The notes: generated by a model from the sequence alone, not told the origin. DNA of 64,000 nucleotides from JBBQUN01 sp963717115 (GCA_963717115.1 CAVQVO010000001.1:124001-188000); one strand, 5' to 3'. Shown: positions 42,371 through 55,272, numbered from the stretch's first letter. Numbers and translations are program-made.

Positions 42371-43804
42371 ATGACCGATTCCACGGCTCGGTCCGAGCTG
42401 CCGATCCCGCATCGTTTCGAGCCCACCACGGACTCCGGCCGCCTACGGGCCGCCTACGACGAGATCGAGGATGGCACCGAGACCGGTGATCGGGTCACGA
42501 TCGCCGGTCGTCTCATGCTGCGGCGGGTCCAGGGCAAGCTCGTCTTCGGCACCTTGCAGGACGGCGGGGGACGGATCCAACTCTTCGCCCCGGCGAAGGT
42601 GACCCCCGACTTCGATCGCTTCGGCGAGCTGAATCTGGGCGATTGGATCGGCGTCAGCGGTGAGGTCATGAAGACCCGCAAGGGCGAGTTGTCGGTCAAG
42701 GTCGAGTCCTGGACGATGTTGGCCCCGGCCCGACGCCCGTTCCCCGACAAGTTCCACGGCATCGCCGATCCCGACACCCGGTATCGGCAGCGATATGTCG
42801 ACCTGTGGGTGACCCCCGAGAGCCGGAACGTCTTCATCCTCCGGTCGAAGCTGCTGTCGTTCACCCGGCGCTGGCTCGAAGAGCGCGGCTTCATCGAGGT
42901 CGAGACACCCATGCTGCACCCGATCCCCGGCGGGGCGCTGGCCAAACCCTTCGCGACCCACCACAACGCCCTCGACACCCAGTTGTACCTGCGCATTGCT
43001 CCCGAGCTCTACCTGAAGCGGCTGATCGCCGGCGGGCTCGAGCGGGTGTTCGAGATCGGACGGGTGTTTCGCAACGAGGGCATGAGCACCCGACACAACC
43101 CCGAGTTCACGATGCTCGAGCTCTATCAGGCCTACGCCGACTACGGCGACATCATGGATCTGACCGAGGAACTCGTCGCCGCGCTCGCCCTCGAGCTCCG
43201 GGGCACCACCACCCTCACCTACGGCGATCGCGAGCTCGACCTGTCGACACCGTGGCGCCGGGCGTCGATGCTGGAGCTCATCGAAGAACACACCGGGCTC
43301 GCGCTGTCGCTCGACACCGACCTCGACGAGCTGAGGGGTCATGCCCAGCGGCTCGGCGTGACCGTGAAGGACTCGTACGGACCCGGCAAGCTGCTGCTCG
43401 AGATCTACGAGAAGACCACCGAAGCCGAGCTGTGGGGGCCGGTGTTCGTCACCGACTACCCGAAGGAGGTCTCGCCGTTGTCACGGGATCATCGCGACCA
43501 GCCGGGGATGACCGAGCGATTCGAGGCCATCGTCGCCGGGCGGGAACTGTGCAATGCCTTCTCGGAACTGATCGATCCCGCCGAGCAACGGGCCCGATTC
43601 GAGGACCAGGCGGCGCAGAAGGCCGACGGCGACGACGAGGCGATGGTGGTCGACGACGACTACCTCCGGGCCATGGAATACGGCCTTCCGCCGACGGGGG
43701 GTCTGGGCATCGGCATCGATCGTCTCGTGATGCTCCTCGCCGACGTCCACACCATCCGAGACGTCGTGCTGTTCCCCACCCTGCGGCCCGAACAGCTTCC
43801 GTAG
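42371..43804 (+). CDS. lysS: Lysyl-tRNA synthetase, class II
   Basis: A 477-residue LysS. The N-terminal OB fold (RVTIAGRLMLRRVQGKLVFG) precedes the class II core: motif 1 (EERGFIEVETPMLHPIPGGA), motif 2 (VFEIGRVFRNEGMSTRHNPE) and motif 3 (GLGIGIDRLVMLLAD). ATG 42371 follows nadC closely, probably co-transcribed. Confidence 0.95.
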   Translation: MTDSTARSELPIPHRFEPTTDSGRLRAAYDEIEDGTETGDRVTIAGRLMLRRVQGKLVFGTLQDGGGRIQLFAPAKVTPDFDRFGELNLGDWIGVSGEVMKTRKGELSVKVESWTMLAPARRPFPDKFHGIADPDTRYRQRYVDLWVTPESRNVFILRSKLLSFTRRWLEERGFIEVETPMLHPIPGGALAKPFATHHNALDTQLYLRIAPELYLKRLIAGGLERVFEIGRVFRNEGMSTRHNPEFTMLELYQAYADYGDIMDLTEELVAALALELRGTTTLTYGDRELDLSTPWRRASMLELIEEHTGLALSLDTDLDELRGHAQRLGVTVKDSYGPGKLLLEIYEKTTEAELWGPVFVTDYPKEVSPLSRDHRDQPGMTERFEAIVAGRELCNAFSELIDPAEQRARFEDQAAQKADGDDEAMVVDDDYLRAMEYGLPPTGGLGIGIDRLVMLLADVHTIRDVVLFPTLRPEQLP

Positions 43805-43844
43805 CATTCGGGGCGCCGTCGTCGGAGGGCGTCGCCCGCCGCCT

Positions 43845-44477
43845 TCAGTCGATCCCGTGCTCCAGCGCATAGCGGACGAGTTCCTGTTTCCGGCTGAGGT
43901 GCAGCTTGCCGAGAATGTTTCGCACGTGGTTCTCGACCGTCTTGGGTGCGATGTACAGCTCCTCGCCGATCTCCTTGTAGGTGTGGCCGCGGGCAACGTA
44001 CTGCAGGACCTCGCGCTCACGGTCCGACAGAGGCTGGGAGCCGGTCGCCTTCTTGGCCATCGCCCGGAATTCGCCGAGCACGAGGCTGGCCAACGCCGGC
44101 GAGAACACCGGCTCCCCCTTGGCGGCCTTCCACAGCGCGTTCCGGAGTTCGGCGGGCGGGGTGGACTTGACGAGATAGCCGTTCGCCCCGGCGGCAACGG
44201 CGTCGAGCAGGTCGCGTTCGGCCTCCGAGACGGTCAGCATGACGATGTTGGTGAGGTCCCCGCATTCCCGGGCCACGGCCAGGCCGCCGCCGTTGGGCAT
44301 CTGCAGATCACACACCACGAGGTCGGGGCGGTGTTTGCGGATGGCCTCGATGGCTTCGCGTGCGTCGCCGGCCTCGGCAACGACGCGGAAGTTGTCGCCC
44401 AGGTCGGCGCGGACGCCGGTTCGCCAGATCGGGTGGTCGTCGGCCAGGACGACCCGGACCGGTTCGAGCTGATTCAT
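43845..44477 (-). CDS. LuxR/NarL-family response regulator
   Basis: A 210-residue regulator. The receiver has DDHPIWR, the phospho-acceptor in LVVCDLQMPNGG (about Asp55) and LVKSTPP with the conserved Lys. A C-terminal LuxR helix-turn-helix follows (PLSDREREVLQYVARG, YKEIGEELYIAPKTVENHV). The start overlaps the stop of the sensor kinase gene by four bases, so they are a matched pair. Target genes unknown. Confidence 0.92.
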   Translation of the reverse strand: MNQLEPVRVVLADDHPIWRTGVRADLGDNFRVVAEAGDAREAIEAIRKHRPDLVVCDLQMPNGGGLAVARECGDLTNIVMLTVSEAERDLLDAVAAGANGYLVKSTPPAELRNALWKAAKGEPVFSPALASLVLGEFRAMAKKATGSQPLSDREREVLQYVARGHTYKEIGEELYIAPKTVENHVRNILGKLHLSRKQELVRYALEHGID

Positions 44478-45676
44478 ATCCAGATCCTCACTTCGGTTCC
44501 TCGTCCCGGTCGGCCATCGATCTCCACTCTGCCGCCGGCGTCCACCACCCGGTCGGTGATGGACCCGTCGAGGCCCTGCCCCCGGGCGACGGTCGCCGGG
44601 TCGAAGCCGCAACCGTCGTCCTTGACCGAGACGAAGACCAGCGCGTCGTCACCCGGCTCGGCGTAGACGGTGGCCCGGCCGGCCCGACCGTGTTTCGACG
44701 CATTCGTCAACGCCTCGGCAACGGCGCCGGCGACGGCATGGTTGCGGCGGTGCTCGCCCGCCGGGAGATCGGGAGCGCAAACGACCTCCACCCGAAGTCC
44801 TTCGCGCTCCTCGATCCGTCGGGCCACCATGCGCAGGGTCATCGCCAGGCCGTCGTCGGTTCCGGTTGGTCCGTCCAGGACGGATCGACCGTCGAACAGG
44901 AACTGCCGGAGTTCGAGTTCCTGGGAACGGGCCAGCTCGACCAGGGCGGCGTCGTCACTGCGCCGCTGGATGACGGCCAGGGTCTGCAGGACGCCGTCGT
45001 GGAGCGTCCGGGCGACCTCTTCGCGGGCCCGGAAGGCCGAGATCGATCGGTCGGCTTCCTCTTGCTGCTCGACCAGGTAGCCGGCGACCCAGCCGCCCAG
45101 GGCGAACAGTACGGTGCTGGCCACCCGCGAGAGGCTCCAGGGCGTGTCGCCGGGCGGCACGAACGCCAGCCAGCCCAGATAGCGCGACAGGCCAAGTCCG
45201 ATCCCGGTGACGACCGCCGGTCGGGTGCCTGCGGCGATGGCGACGGTGAAGATGACGCCGAGCGGCCAGATCGTCGGGAGGGCCTGGGAATGCTCGGCGC
45301 CGTAGACCCACACGTCGGCGGCCAGCAGCGTGGCGGCGATGACGATCTCGACGAGGATCGGCGCCGGGGCGGTCAGTGCATCGGGACGAACCCGATACTG
45401 CAGGGTGAGCCACACCGTGAACGCCAACGCCAGGCCGAGCAGGAGCAGGCCGATCGCCGGGTGGTCCACGCCGGGGCCGCGGCTGCCTCGCCGATCCCAG
45501 ACCTCCCAGCAGAAGACCGAGAGCATCCACAGACCGGCCAACCAGCGGAAGGCGAGGAGGCCACGGAGGAGGGTATGGCGAGTCGGCGGCGAGATCTTGG
45601 CCGCTCGCAGTGGGCCGATGATGGTCGGGCGACGCGGAGAGGGATCGTCGCGCTCGATCGGTCGGCGAGATTCCAC
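44474..45676 (-). CDS. NarL-type sensor histidine kinase, multi-pass membrane
   Basis: A 400-residue kinase. The N-terminal half has about six hydrophobic helices (LLAFRWLAGLWMLSVFCW, AIGLLLLGLALAFTVWL, IFTVAIAAGTRPAVV, VLFALGGWVAGYLV). The HisKA_3 segment VARTLHDGVLQTLAVIQ carries the phosphorylated His. The ATPase has ALTNASKHG, KDDGCGFDP and GRGTEVRIWI. The signal is unknown. It is divergent from a GNAT gene. Confidence 0.9.
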   Translation of the reverse strand: MESRRPIERDDPSPRRPTIIGPLRAAKISPPTRHTLLRGLLAFRWLAGLWMLSVFCWEVWDRRGSRGPGVDHPAIGLLLLGLALAFTVWLTLQYRVRPDALTAPAPILVEIVIAATLLAADVWVYGAEHSQALPTIWPLGVIFTVAIAAGTRPAVVTGIGLGLSRYLGWLAFVPPGDTPWSLSRVASTVLFALGGWVAGYLVEQQEEADRSISAFRAREEVARTLHDGVLQTLAVIQRRSDDAALVELARSQELELRQFLFDGRSVLDGPTGTDDGLAMTLRMVARRIEEREGLRVEVVCAPDLPAGEHRRNHAVAGAVAEALTNASKHGRAGRATVYAEPGDDALVFVSVKDDGCGFDPATVARGQGLDGSITDRVVDAGGRVEIDGRPGRGTEVRIWI

Positions 45677-45749
45677 CTTCGTCCCTTCGGCCGGGCGACT
45701 CGTGTGCTGAGCCGAGGCGGGGTCGGCACGATACCCCTACGGTGTATCC

Positions 45750-46531
45750 GTGGTCGAGCGGGTGTCGGCAACTCGTCGGATTCTCGAGGTGGAGGGCACG
45801 GCGATCGCGTCCTTCACGCCGGGTAGGCAGGAACGACCGACCGCCGAGCAGGTCGTCGCGCTCACCGATCTCGGGGTGGTGGTGCCCGTGATCATGGAGC
45901 GGCTCGCCGGCCACTGGCTCACGAGCGACGACGATGCCCTCCTCGATGCGGTCCTGGCCGCCGGAGCGACACTGGTGCGATCGGCACACGTCCACAGCCG
46001 ACGCCTCGACCGCGTCGGGTCGAGGATTCCGGAGCGGACGACCGAGCCACGGTGGCCGATCACGCCGATCGATCGGCCTCTGACCGAGCTGGCCCGATTG
46101 TCACGACGCGCCTACCCGCACGGTCACGTCGACCACGAGGACGTCGACGAGCACGAGACCGCGGCGATCCTCCGGGGGCTGCTCGACGGGTCCTTGGTGG
46201 GGGAGTACCTCGCCGAGGCCAGCGCCCAGGTGCTCGATGGTGACGTCCCGATCGGGCTCTGCATCGTCAATCGGGCCTCGGGCGACCCGCCCCACGGGGG
46301 TCCATGGGTCACCGAGGTCTTCCGGGATCCCGGGCACCGACATGCCGGTCTGGGTCGCGCTCTCTTGGAATTCGCCATCGATCGTCTGGCCGCAGCCGGT
46401 GAGCAGACGCTCGGGCTGGCGGTCACCGACGGCAATCCGGCCCGTCGGATCTACGAGTCCCTGGGGTTCGAGCGGGTGTCGTCGGTCCGCAAGCTCGGTG
46501 TGCCCGATCGAGCTCGGGAGCGTCGGCGTGA
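45750..46531 (+). CDS. GNAT acetyltransferase, C-terminal frameshift probable
   Basis: A two-part protein. An N-terminal region (TPGRQERPTAEQVVALTDL...) of unknown fold is followed by a GNAT domain with TEVFRDPGHRHAGLGRALLEF (acetyl-CoA loop) and NPARRIYESLGFERVSSVRK. In the current sequence the frame has no stop and would run to 47528 over the opposite gene. Deletion of one base near 46495-46525 would restore a stop at 46531, just before the convergent gene's stop. The end given assumes this. Substrate unknown. Confidence 0.7.
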
Positions 46532-46547
46532 CCGAGCGTCGGCTCGG

Positions 46548-47543
46548 TCAGGCGGTCTGGGGGCGGGGAACCGACGTGAGGAGGTGGTCGGCGGCGCCGC
46601 CGAGGGCCGTGGCGACCTGGTTGGTGCTGACCTCGGCGAGCACGGATTTGGCTTGCGCCACGAAATCCTCGGCAACGGCGAACGCCGAATCGACGCCCGG
46701 ACCCCGACGGACGATGTCGATCGCGTCGAAGCGCTCGGCGGGATCGAGACCGTCGGCCAACATCTCGCGAAGCAGGGTTCCCTCGTGCCAGGCCAGGGTG
46801 TGGATCACGGGCAGGCTGTAAACGCCCTCGATCATGTCGTTCCCGGCCGGTTTCCCGAGCTGCTCGTCGGTGGCGATCACGTCGAGGATGTCGTCGATCA
46901 CCTGGAAGGCCATCCCGTAGAGCCGCCCGAACTCGGTGAGACGGTCGATGTTGTCACGGGACTGACCCGAGACGATCCCGCCGATGCGGCACGCGGCCGA
47001 GTAGAGCGAGGCGGTCTTCCCCTCGATCGACGGGAAGTACTGCTCCTCGGTGCGGGTGACGTCATACAGGGTCTGCAGCTCGCCGACCTGGCCACGGCAC
47101 AGATCGGCGATGGTCGATGCCAGGAGACCGGCCACCTCGACCCCGAGGTCGGCGGCGATCTCGGACGCCTTGGCCAGGAGGTAGTCGCCGGCGAGGATGG
47201 CCCGCAGGTTGCCCCAGCGGGCATTCACGCTGATCACCTGCCGACGCATCTCGGCTTCGTCCATGACGTCGTCGTGGTAGAGCGAGCCGATGTGGACGAG
47301 TTCCACCGCGACGCCGCCCCGAACCACGTCGAGCGTCACCGCCTGGCCGTCGGGGAGGACCGATCCCGCGGCCGCGATCGTGAAGAGGGGGCGGAGCCGC
47401 TTGCCACCGGCCCGGATCAGATGGGAGGCGATCTCGGTGAGGTAGGCGTCACCGTCGATGCGCACGACATCGAGCAGGGTGTTCTCGACCCGCTCCTTGT
47501 CGGCCGGGCCGGTGGGGAGGAGTGCTAGCGGATTGGGGGCCAC
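46548..47543 (-). CDS. Trans-isoprenyl (polyprenyl) diphosphate synthase
   Basis: A 331-residue all-helical prenyltransferase with first Asp-rich motif HIGSLYHDDVMDEAEMRR and second QVIDDILDVIATDEQ. It also has IRAGGKRLRPL and GKTASLYSAACRIGG. The residues before the first Asp motif suggest a medium- to long-chain product used for menaquinone, but chain length cannot be fixed from sequence. Convergent with the GNAT gene. Confidence 0.92.
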   Translation of the reverse strand: MAPNPLALLPTGPADKERVENTLLDVVRIDGDAYLTEIASHLIRAGGKRLRPLFTIAAAGSVLPDGQAVTLDVVRGGVAVELVHIGSLYHDDVMDEAEMRRQVISVNARWGNLRAILAGDYLLAKASEIAADLGVEVAGLLASTIADLCRGQVGELQTLYDVTRTEEQYFPSIEGKTASLYSAACRIGGIVSGQSRDNIDRLTEFGRLYGMAFQVIDDILDVIATDEQLGKPAGNDMIEGVYSLPVIHTLAWHEGTLLREMLADGLDPAERFDAIDIVRRGPGVDSAFAVAEDFVAQAKSVLAEVSTNQVATALGGAADHLLTSVPRPQTA

Positions 47544-47789
47544 GGAACCAACCTAGAGCACCAGGGACGGTGATCCTCAACCGTAGCACGCCACCGTCGG
47601 TGGGCGCTCGCCACGGCCCGCGTCGAGACTGCGGTGCCGCCGGCCCTGATCAGCGACGGTCGCGACACACCGGGAACAAGTGCGACATCGGCGGAGTTCT
47701 CACACCTGCATCGTCCGAGCCGACCTTGAGGGCATGGGCACCGCTAGGCTGGCATGCACCATCCTCACGCCCCACCGGGAGGAGTTCCA
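47544..47789. other. Intergenic region before clpC
   Basis: The 246 bases between the divergent starts of the polyprenyl synthase and clpC hold no convincing gene or repeat. An open frame at 47522-47797 is not codon-biased and is not called. A gggaggag ribosome site for clpC occurs at 47777-47784. Confidence 0.6.
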
Positions 47790-50324
<2,535 letters not shown>

Positions 50325-50350
50325 TCCGGCCGCTGCGATTTCGTCGCCGA

Positions 50351-50386
50351 CCGATGGGGTGTCCGCTTCGCTGCGGCGCCCCATCG
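50351..50386. terminator. Hairpin after clpC
   Basis: GATGGGG and CCCCATC arms with inner CCGC/GCGG pairing form a long stem about 30 bases after the clpC stop. There is no T-tract. Likely intrinsic-type terminator of an actinobacterial pattern. Confidence 0.5.
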
Positions 50387-50432
50387 GCGCGTCGGGGCCC
50401 CGGTCCGTCAACGTGACCTCGCCCGGCCGGTA

Positions 50433-51978
50433 GTGTTGGCCGCAGTGCCTGCCCGAATCCGCCGACCCCTCGTCGCGCTCCGACGAACCCCGCGCCTCGT
50501 CGTGTTGGCGTCGTTGGCCTTGCTGGTCGTGCTCGCCGCGAGCTGTCGAACGAGCCTCGACCTCGACGTCGTGGTCGAGGAGGACGGCTCGGGCACCGTC
50601 ACCGTGCGGGTGGTGCTCGACCGCGACGCCTCGGCCGCCGTCCTCGACCTGCAACGTGAGGGACTCCTGCTCGAGGACCTGTTCCAGACCGGGTGGGACA
50701 TCCAACGACCCGAGACCAACGAGCAGGGAGCCATCGAGGTGTCGGCCACCAAGGCCTTCGGGACGCCGGCCCAGTTCGGCGAGATCATGGCCGAGCTGTC
50801 GGGTGATGACGGCCTGGTCGCGCCCTTCGAACTCACCCGGACGAAGGCCTTCGCCCGGGTCGACTACGCCGTTGCCGGGGAGCTCCGGCCCGGGGGTCTC
50901 GAGCCCTTTGCCGACGAGGCGCTGTCGGGCGCGCTCGGTCGCCCGGTCACCGAGCTCGCGCGAGCGATACGGGGCGAGCGCCGCCGACGTCGACGTGACG
51001 ATGACCATCCGGCTGCCCGGCTCGATCGATCCCGAGCTGTCGTCCGGCGATCCGGCGATCGGGGAGGCCGACTCGACCCGGGTCTGGCGCACCGGACTCG
51101 ATGCGACCTCGGCGACGCCGATCGACGTGGCATCGTCGACCCGTGCCGTGGCGGCACTCGTGTGGCGGGGAATCGCCGTGGTGGCCGCGGCGCTCGCCGT
51201 GCTGGTGGCATTCGGACACGTGCTGCGGGTGCTTCGGCCCGAACGCCGACGCGGTGGCAGAGGCCGTGACGATCCGCCGCCGCGGCCCCGGGCCCGGAAG
51301 GCCCGACCGGTGATGGACGTCGCCGAGCCCGCTGGTGACGAGGACGACGAGGATGCCCTCCCGGCCGTGGTGGCCATCGACGGGATGGGTGTGCTCTATC
51401 GCGAAGGGGACGACATCAACCAGCTCCTGGTCCCGTTCGTTCGGGCCCGGGGCTCCGAGGCGACCCATGATCAGATCGTGGCCCGGGCGCGGGCCATGAG
51501 CCTGGGGCGGATCACCCCTGCCGACTTCTGGAAGAGTGTCGGTCTGACCGAGGACCCGAACGCCCTCGACGAGGAGTATCTCGCGGGCTTCCAGCTGAAT
51601 CCCGGTGTGATCCGCTTCCTGCGTCACCTGCGAGAGAGCGGGGTACAGATCGCCTGTGTGACCAACGATTCCACGGCCTGGGCGACCAAGCTGCGGGCCC
51701 GTCACAGCCTCGAGGGGCTCATCGACCCCTGGATCGTGAGCGGTGCGGTCGGTGTCCGCAAGCCCGACAAGCCGATCTTCGAGGTGTTGCGGCGCGTGAC
51801 CAGCACGGCCCCGGCGCGAATCCTGGTGGTCGACGACGATCTCGACATCCTCGACGCCGCCCGGTCGTACGGATTCCGTACGGCCTGGTTCGCTCCCGAC
51901 GCCGCCGCCGACGCCTCCCGGCAGCACGCCATCCTGCGCAGTTTCCGGGTCGAGGAACCCGCCGACCGTCCGTCGTGA
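50433..51978 (+). CDS. Lipoprotein (LppM-like)-transmembrane-HAD hydrolase fusion, frame shifted once
   Basis: The two frames join into one chain of about 515 residues. An N-terminal signal ends in a lipobox LVVLAASC, followed by a strand-rich domain SLDLDVVVEEDGSGTVTVRV as in LppM/DUF3153 proteins. Then comes ERYGASAADVDVTMTIRLPG in the second frame, a transmembrane helix (GIAVVAAALAVLVAFGHVLR), a basic linker and a cytoplasmic HAD phosphatase (VVAIDGMGVLYRE, ACVTNDST, GVRKPDKPIFEV, LVVDDDLDILDAA). The first motif reads DGMGV, so the second Asp of DxD is Gly. A one-base insertion near 50965 breaks the frame. GTG start at 50433 or 50445. Role unknown. Confidence 0.7.
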
Positions 51979-51983
51979 GGACC

Positions 51984-52000
51984 CGGGCTGTCACAGCCCG
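51984..52000. terminator. Short hairpin between the HAD fusion and radA
   Basis: CGGGCTG-tca-CAGCCCG, a 7-bp stem six bases after the previous stop. Terminator or leader hairpin for radA; no T-tract. Confidence 0.4.
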
Positions 52001-52018
52001 TGCGTAGGGTCGGGATCC

Positions 52019-53379
52019 ATGGCACGAGCACGTCGAATCTTCGTCTGTCAGACCTGCGACACCCAGAGCGCGAGCTGGACCGGGCGCTGCACGGGCTGCG
52101 GTGAGTGGGCGTCGCTGACCGAACTCGTCACGTCCGGCACCGGTGTGGGGCGCGGCCCGACCCCGCTCGTCGCCCCGCGAGCGCTGATCGACGTCGACCG
52201 GGCCACCGCCATCCCGATTCCCACGGGTCTCGCCGAGGTCGACCGGGTCCTCGGCGGGGGCCTGGTGCCGGGCTCGGTGGCCCTGCTCAGCGGCGAGCCC
52301 GGCATCGGCAAGTCGACGCTCAGCCTCCAGATCATCCAGTCGGTCGCCACCAGCGGTGGGGCCGTGGTGCTGGTCACCGGCGAGGAGGCTCCCTCCCAGG
52401 TCGCCGGGCGGGCCGATCGTCTCGGTTCGATCCCGCCGTCGGTCTCGGTGCTCGACGTCGTCGATGTTCACGCGGTCACTGCGGCCATGGCCGAGACGAC
52501 GCCGCAGCTCGTCGTGGTCGATTCCATCCAGACGCTGCACGATCCCGATCTCGATGGCGCTCCCGGATCGGTGACCCAGGTCCGGCAGGTGGCGGGCCAC
52601 CTGATCGCCGCCGCCAAGCGTCTCGGCGTCACCGTGATCCTCATCGGCCATGTCACCAAGGACGGCACGCTGGCCGGACCCCGCCAGCTCGAGCACGTGG
52701 TCGACACCGTCCTCAGCTTCGAAGGCGACCGCGGCAGCGATCTGCGTCGGCTGCGAGCGGCCAAGCACCGCTTCGGGTCCACCGCCGAGGTCGGTCTGTT
52801 CGAGATGACCTTCTCGGGCTCCAACCCGTGCTCGACCCGTCGGCCCGGTTCCTCGCCGATCGGCTGGTGGACGTGCCGGGCTCGTTGGTCGTCCCCATCG
52901 TCGAGGGTCATCGCCCGGTCCTGGTCGAGGTCCAGACGCTGATCCAGGCCCGATCCGACGCCGCGCCGCAGCGAACGGCTCACGGGCTCACCTCGGCCCG
53001 GCTCAAGCTGGCCCTGGCCGTGCTCGGAGGTCGAGCCGGTCTCGATCTGTCGGCATTCGACGTCTTTGCCTCGGTGGCCGGTGGCGTGAAGACCGACGAT
53101 CCGGCGATCGATCTGGGTCTCGCCCTGGCGCTGGCCTCGGCGGCCGCCCGAACGCCGATCGGCGCCGGGGTGGTCGCCGTCGGCGAGATCGGGCTCGCCG
53201 GGGAGATCCGGTCGGTGGCTCGGCTCGATCTCCGGCTCCACGAGGCCTACCGGGTCGGCTACCGCACCGCCGTCGTGCCGCGGTCGGCACCCGATGGTCC
53301 CGCAGGCCTCGAGCTCGTTCGTTGTCAGCGGCTCGATCAGGCCGTCGAGGCCATGATCCGGCCGATGGCCCGCCGATGA
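52019..53379 (+). CDS. radA: DNA repair protein RadA, one-base deletion near 52818
   Basis: The N-terminal zinc finger (FVCQTCDTQSASWTGRCTGC) and RecA-like core (LLSGEPGIGKSTLSLQII, VVVDSIQTLHDPDL) are in one frame up to EVGLFEMTFSG. A second frame continues DPSARFLADRLVDVPGSLVV and the Lon-like domain (LTSARLKLALAVLGGRAGLD, GEIGLAGEIRSVARLDLRL). Restoring one G in a G-run gives a normal RadA of about 450 residues. Since radA is highly conserved, an assembly error is the likeliest cause. It functions in recombination branch migration and pairs with disA downstream. Confidence 0.9.
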
Positions 53380-53418
53380 CCGGGATCGGCGGCGGTTCGA
53401 TGCACTACAGTGATCGTG

Positions 53419-54492
53419 ATGGAATCCCGCGCCGACACCGCCTTGCTGCGGGCACTGGCCCAGGTTGCGCCGGGAGCACCGGTTCGTGATGGCCTCGATC
53501 GGGTGCTCCAGTCCGGACGAGGCGGGCTGATCGTCATCGGCGACGGGCCCGACGTGCTCAACATCTGCTCGGGCGGGTTCCTCCTCGACGCCGCCTTCAC
53601 CCCGCAGCGGTTGTCGGAGCTGGCCAAGATGGATGGCGCCATCATCCTCGCCGCCGACACCAGCCGAATCGCCCGGGCCAACGTGCACCTGGTCCCGAAC
53701 CCGAACGTGCCGACCTCGGAGACCGGTACACGTCACCGGACCGCCGAGCGGGTGGCCCGCTCGCTCAACGTGCCGGTGATCGCCGTCTCGGAGTCCCGCA
53801 AGGAGATCCAGGTCTACGTCGGGGATCAGCGGCATCCGCTCGAACCGGTCAGCCGGCTGCTCGAGCGCTCGAACCAGGCGCTGCAGACCCTCGAGCGGTA
53901 CCGCACCCGGTTGTCGGCCATCACGAAGAACCTCACGGCCCTCGAGGTCGAGGATCTCGTCACGCTCCGCGACGTCATCGAGGTCCTCCAGCGCACCGAG
54001 ATGGTGGCCCGGATCGCCAATGAGATCGAGCGGAACCTGGTCGAGTTGGGGTCCGACGGGCGCCTCGTGCGACTCCAGCTCGAGGAACTGGTGGGCGGGG
54101 TGGTCGACGACCGGCGACTCCTCATCCGGGACTACTTCCACGCCGATGCGACCTTCCAGCTCGACGAGGCGATGGAGGCGCTCTCGGCGCTCGACGACGA
54201 GTCGCTCTACGACGAGGACGTCCTGGCCAAGACCCTGCATCTGGCGGCCTCGGCCGCCGATCTCGACGAGAACCTCGAGCCCCGCGGCTACCGGCTCCTG
54301 GCCAAGCTGCCCCGGCTCTCGGAGCCGATCGTCGACAAGGTCGTCGAGGAGTTCGAGTCGCTGCAGCGGGTGTTGCGGGCCACCACCGACGAGCTCGAAC
54401 GGGTGGAGGGTCTGGGTGCCGCCCGGGCCCGATCGGTCAAGGACGGCCTGAGTCGGCTGGCCGAGAGCTCGATTCTCGACCGATACCAGTGA
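53419..54492 (+). CDS. disA: Diadenylate cyclase DisA
   Basis: Makes c-di-AMP while scanning DNA. The 357-residue protein has the DAC domain with KMDGAIILAADTSRIARANV (DGA motif) and TGTRHRTAERVARSL (RHR motif), a helical spine and a C-terminal HhH domain (VEGLGAARARSVKDGLSRL). The start chosen is ATG 53419; GTG 53410 is an alternative. It follows radA, the classic pairing. Confidence 0.95.
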   Translation: MESRADTALLRALAQVAPGAPVRDGLDRVLQSGRGGLIVIGDGPDVLNICSGGFLLDAAFTPQRLSELAKMDGAIILAADTSRIARANVHLVPNPNVPTSETGTRHRTAERVARSLNVPVIAVSESRKEIQVYVGDQRHPLEPVSRLLERSNQALQTLERYRTRLSAITKNLTALEVEDLVTLRDVIEVLQRTEMVARIANEIERNLVELGSDGRLVRLQLEELVGGVVDDRRLLIRDYFHADATFQLDEAMEALSALDDESLYDEDVLAKTLHLAASAADLDENLEPRGYRLLAKLPRLSEPIVDKVVEEFESLQRVLRATTDELERVEGLGAARARSVKDGLSRLAESSILDRYQ

Positions 54493-54503
54493 CGGGGTGA
54501 GTC

Positions 54504-55163
54504 CTAGCGGGCTCGGAGTTCGAGCTGGTCGCGGTTGACGATGGCGTATCGACGGTCGCGCTGTTCGAGCCAGCCGAGCCGGATGAAGCTGGCGATGGCC
54601 TTGTTGACCCGTTCCCGGCTTGCTCCGACCATGCCGGCCAGTTCCTCCTGAGTGACCGGGAGCGAGAACTCGTCGTTGTCGCCGGCGATCTCGAGCAGGC
54701 GCTTGGCCGTTCGGCCGGTGACGTCGAGGAAGACCGAGTCGGCGAGGACGCCGTCCATGGTGCGGACCCGGTGGGCCAGGAGGCGCACGACCTGCCAGAG
54801 CTGGTCGGGCTGGTCGGCGTAGATCTTCTCGAGGGGCTCGTAGGGGATCCGGATGACCTCGGAGGCCTCGAGGACGCGGGCGTCGGTGGATCGATTCTGC
54901 TGGTCGAACAGCGGCATCTCGCCGAAGAGATCGCCGGTCTCCATCAAGGCCACCACCGACTCGCGCCCGTCGATCGATCGGTTGACCATGGCGATCCGGC
55001 CCGACACCGTGACGTACAGGTCACGGGGATGGTCGTCTTCGTTGAAGAGGACGTCGCCTCGCTTGAGTCGGAGCTGCTCGGCCGACTCGGCCAGGGCCGC
55101 GAGGGTGGCGTCGTCGAGATTCCGGAAGAGGTCCACCGTGCGGAGAAGATCGAGCTGGATCAT
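54504..55163 (-). CDS. Crp/Fnr-family transcription regulator
   Basis: A 219-residue regulator: cyclic-nucleotide-binding fold (LRLKRGDVLFNEDDHPRDLY, GRESVVALMETGDLFGEMPL) then winged helix (LPVTQEELAGMVGASRERVN). The GExxL segment is present, but the cNMP-contacting Arg-Ser/Thr pair following it in Crp is replaced by FDQQNRST, so ligand identity is unclear. No Fnr cysteine cluster. The start is ATG 55163, the last ATG before the conserved start of the fold. Confidence 0.85.
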   Translation of the reverse strand: MIQLDLLRTVDLFRNLDDATLAALAESAEQLRLKRGDVLFNEDDHPRDLYVTVSGRIAMVNRSIDGRESVVALMETGDLFGEMPLFDQQNRSTDARVLEASEVIRIPYEPLEKIYADQPDQLWQVVRLLAHRVRTMDGVLADSVFLDVTGRTAKRLLEIAGDNDEFSLPVTQEELAGMVGASRERVNKAIASFIRLGWLEQRDRRYAIVNRDQLELRAR

Positions 55164-55272
55164 GCGATCACGGTACCCAGTCGGAGTGCACTTTGTCACA
55201 GTCGACCAGGCCCGGAACCGGTGATGCCGCAGGCCAGCGCATGGTGCCGAGCCCGACGGCTAGGGTTCGGGG

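Noticed and set aside
45750..47528. 592-residue acetyltransferase running across the polyprenyl synthase gene
   Set aside because: The last 330 residues are the complement of a well-conserved gene; a missing base near 46500 explains the lost stop.
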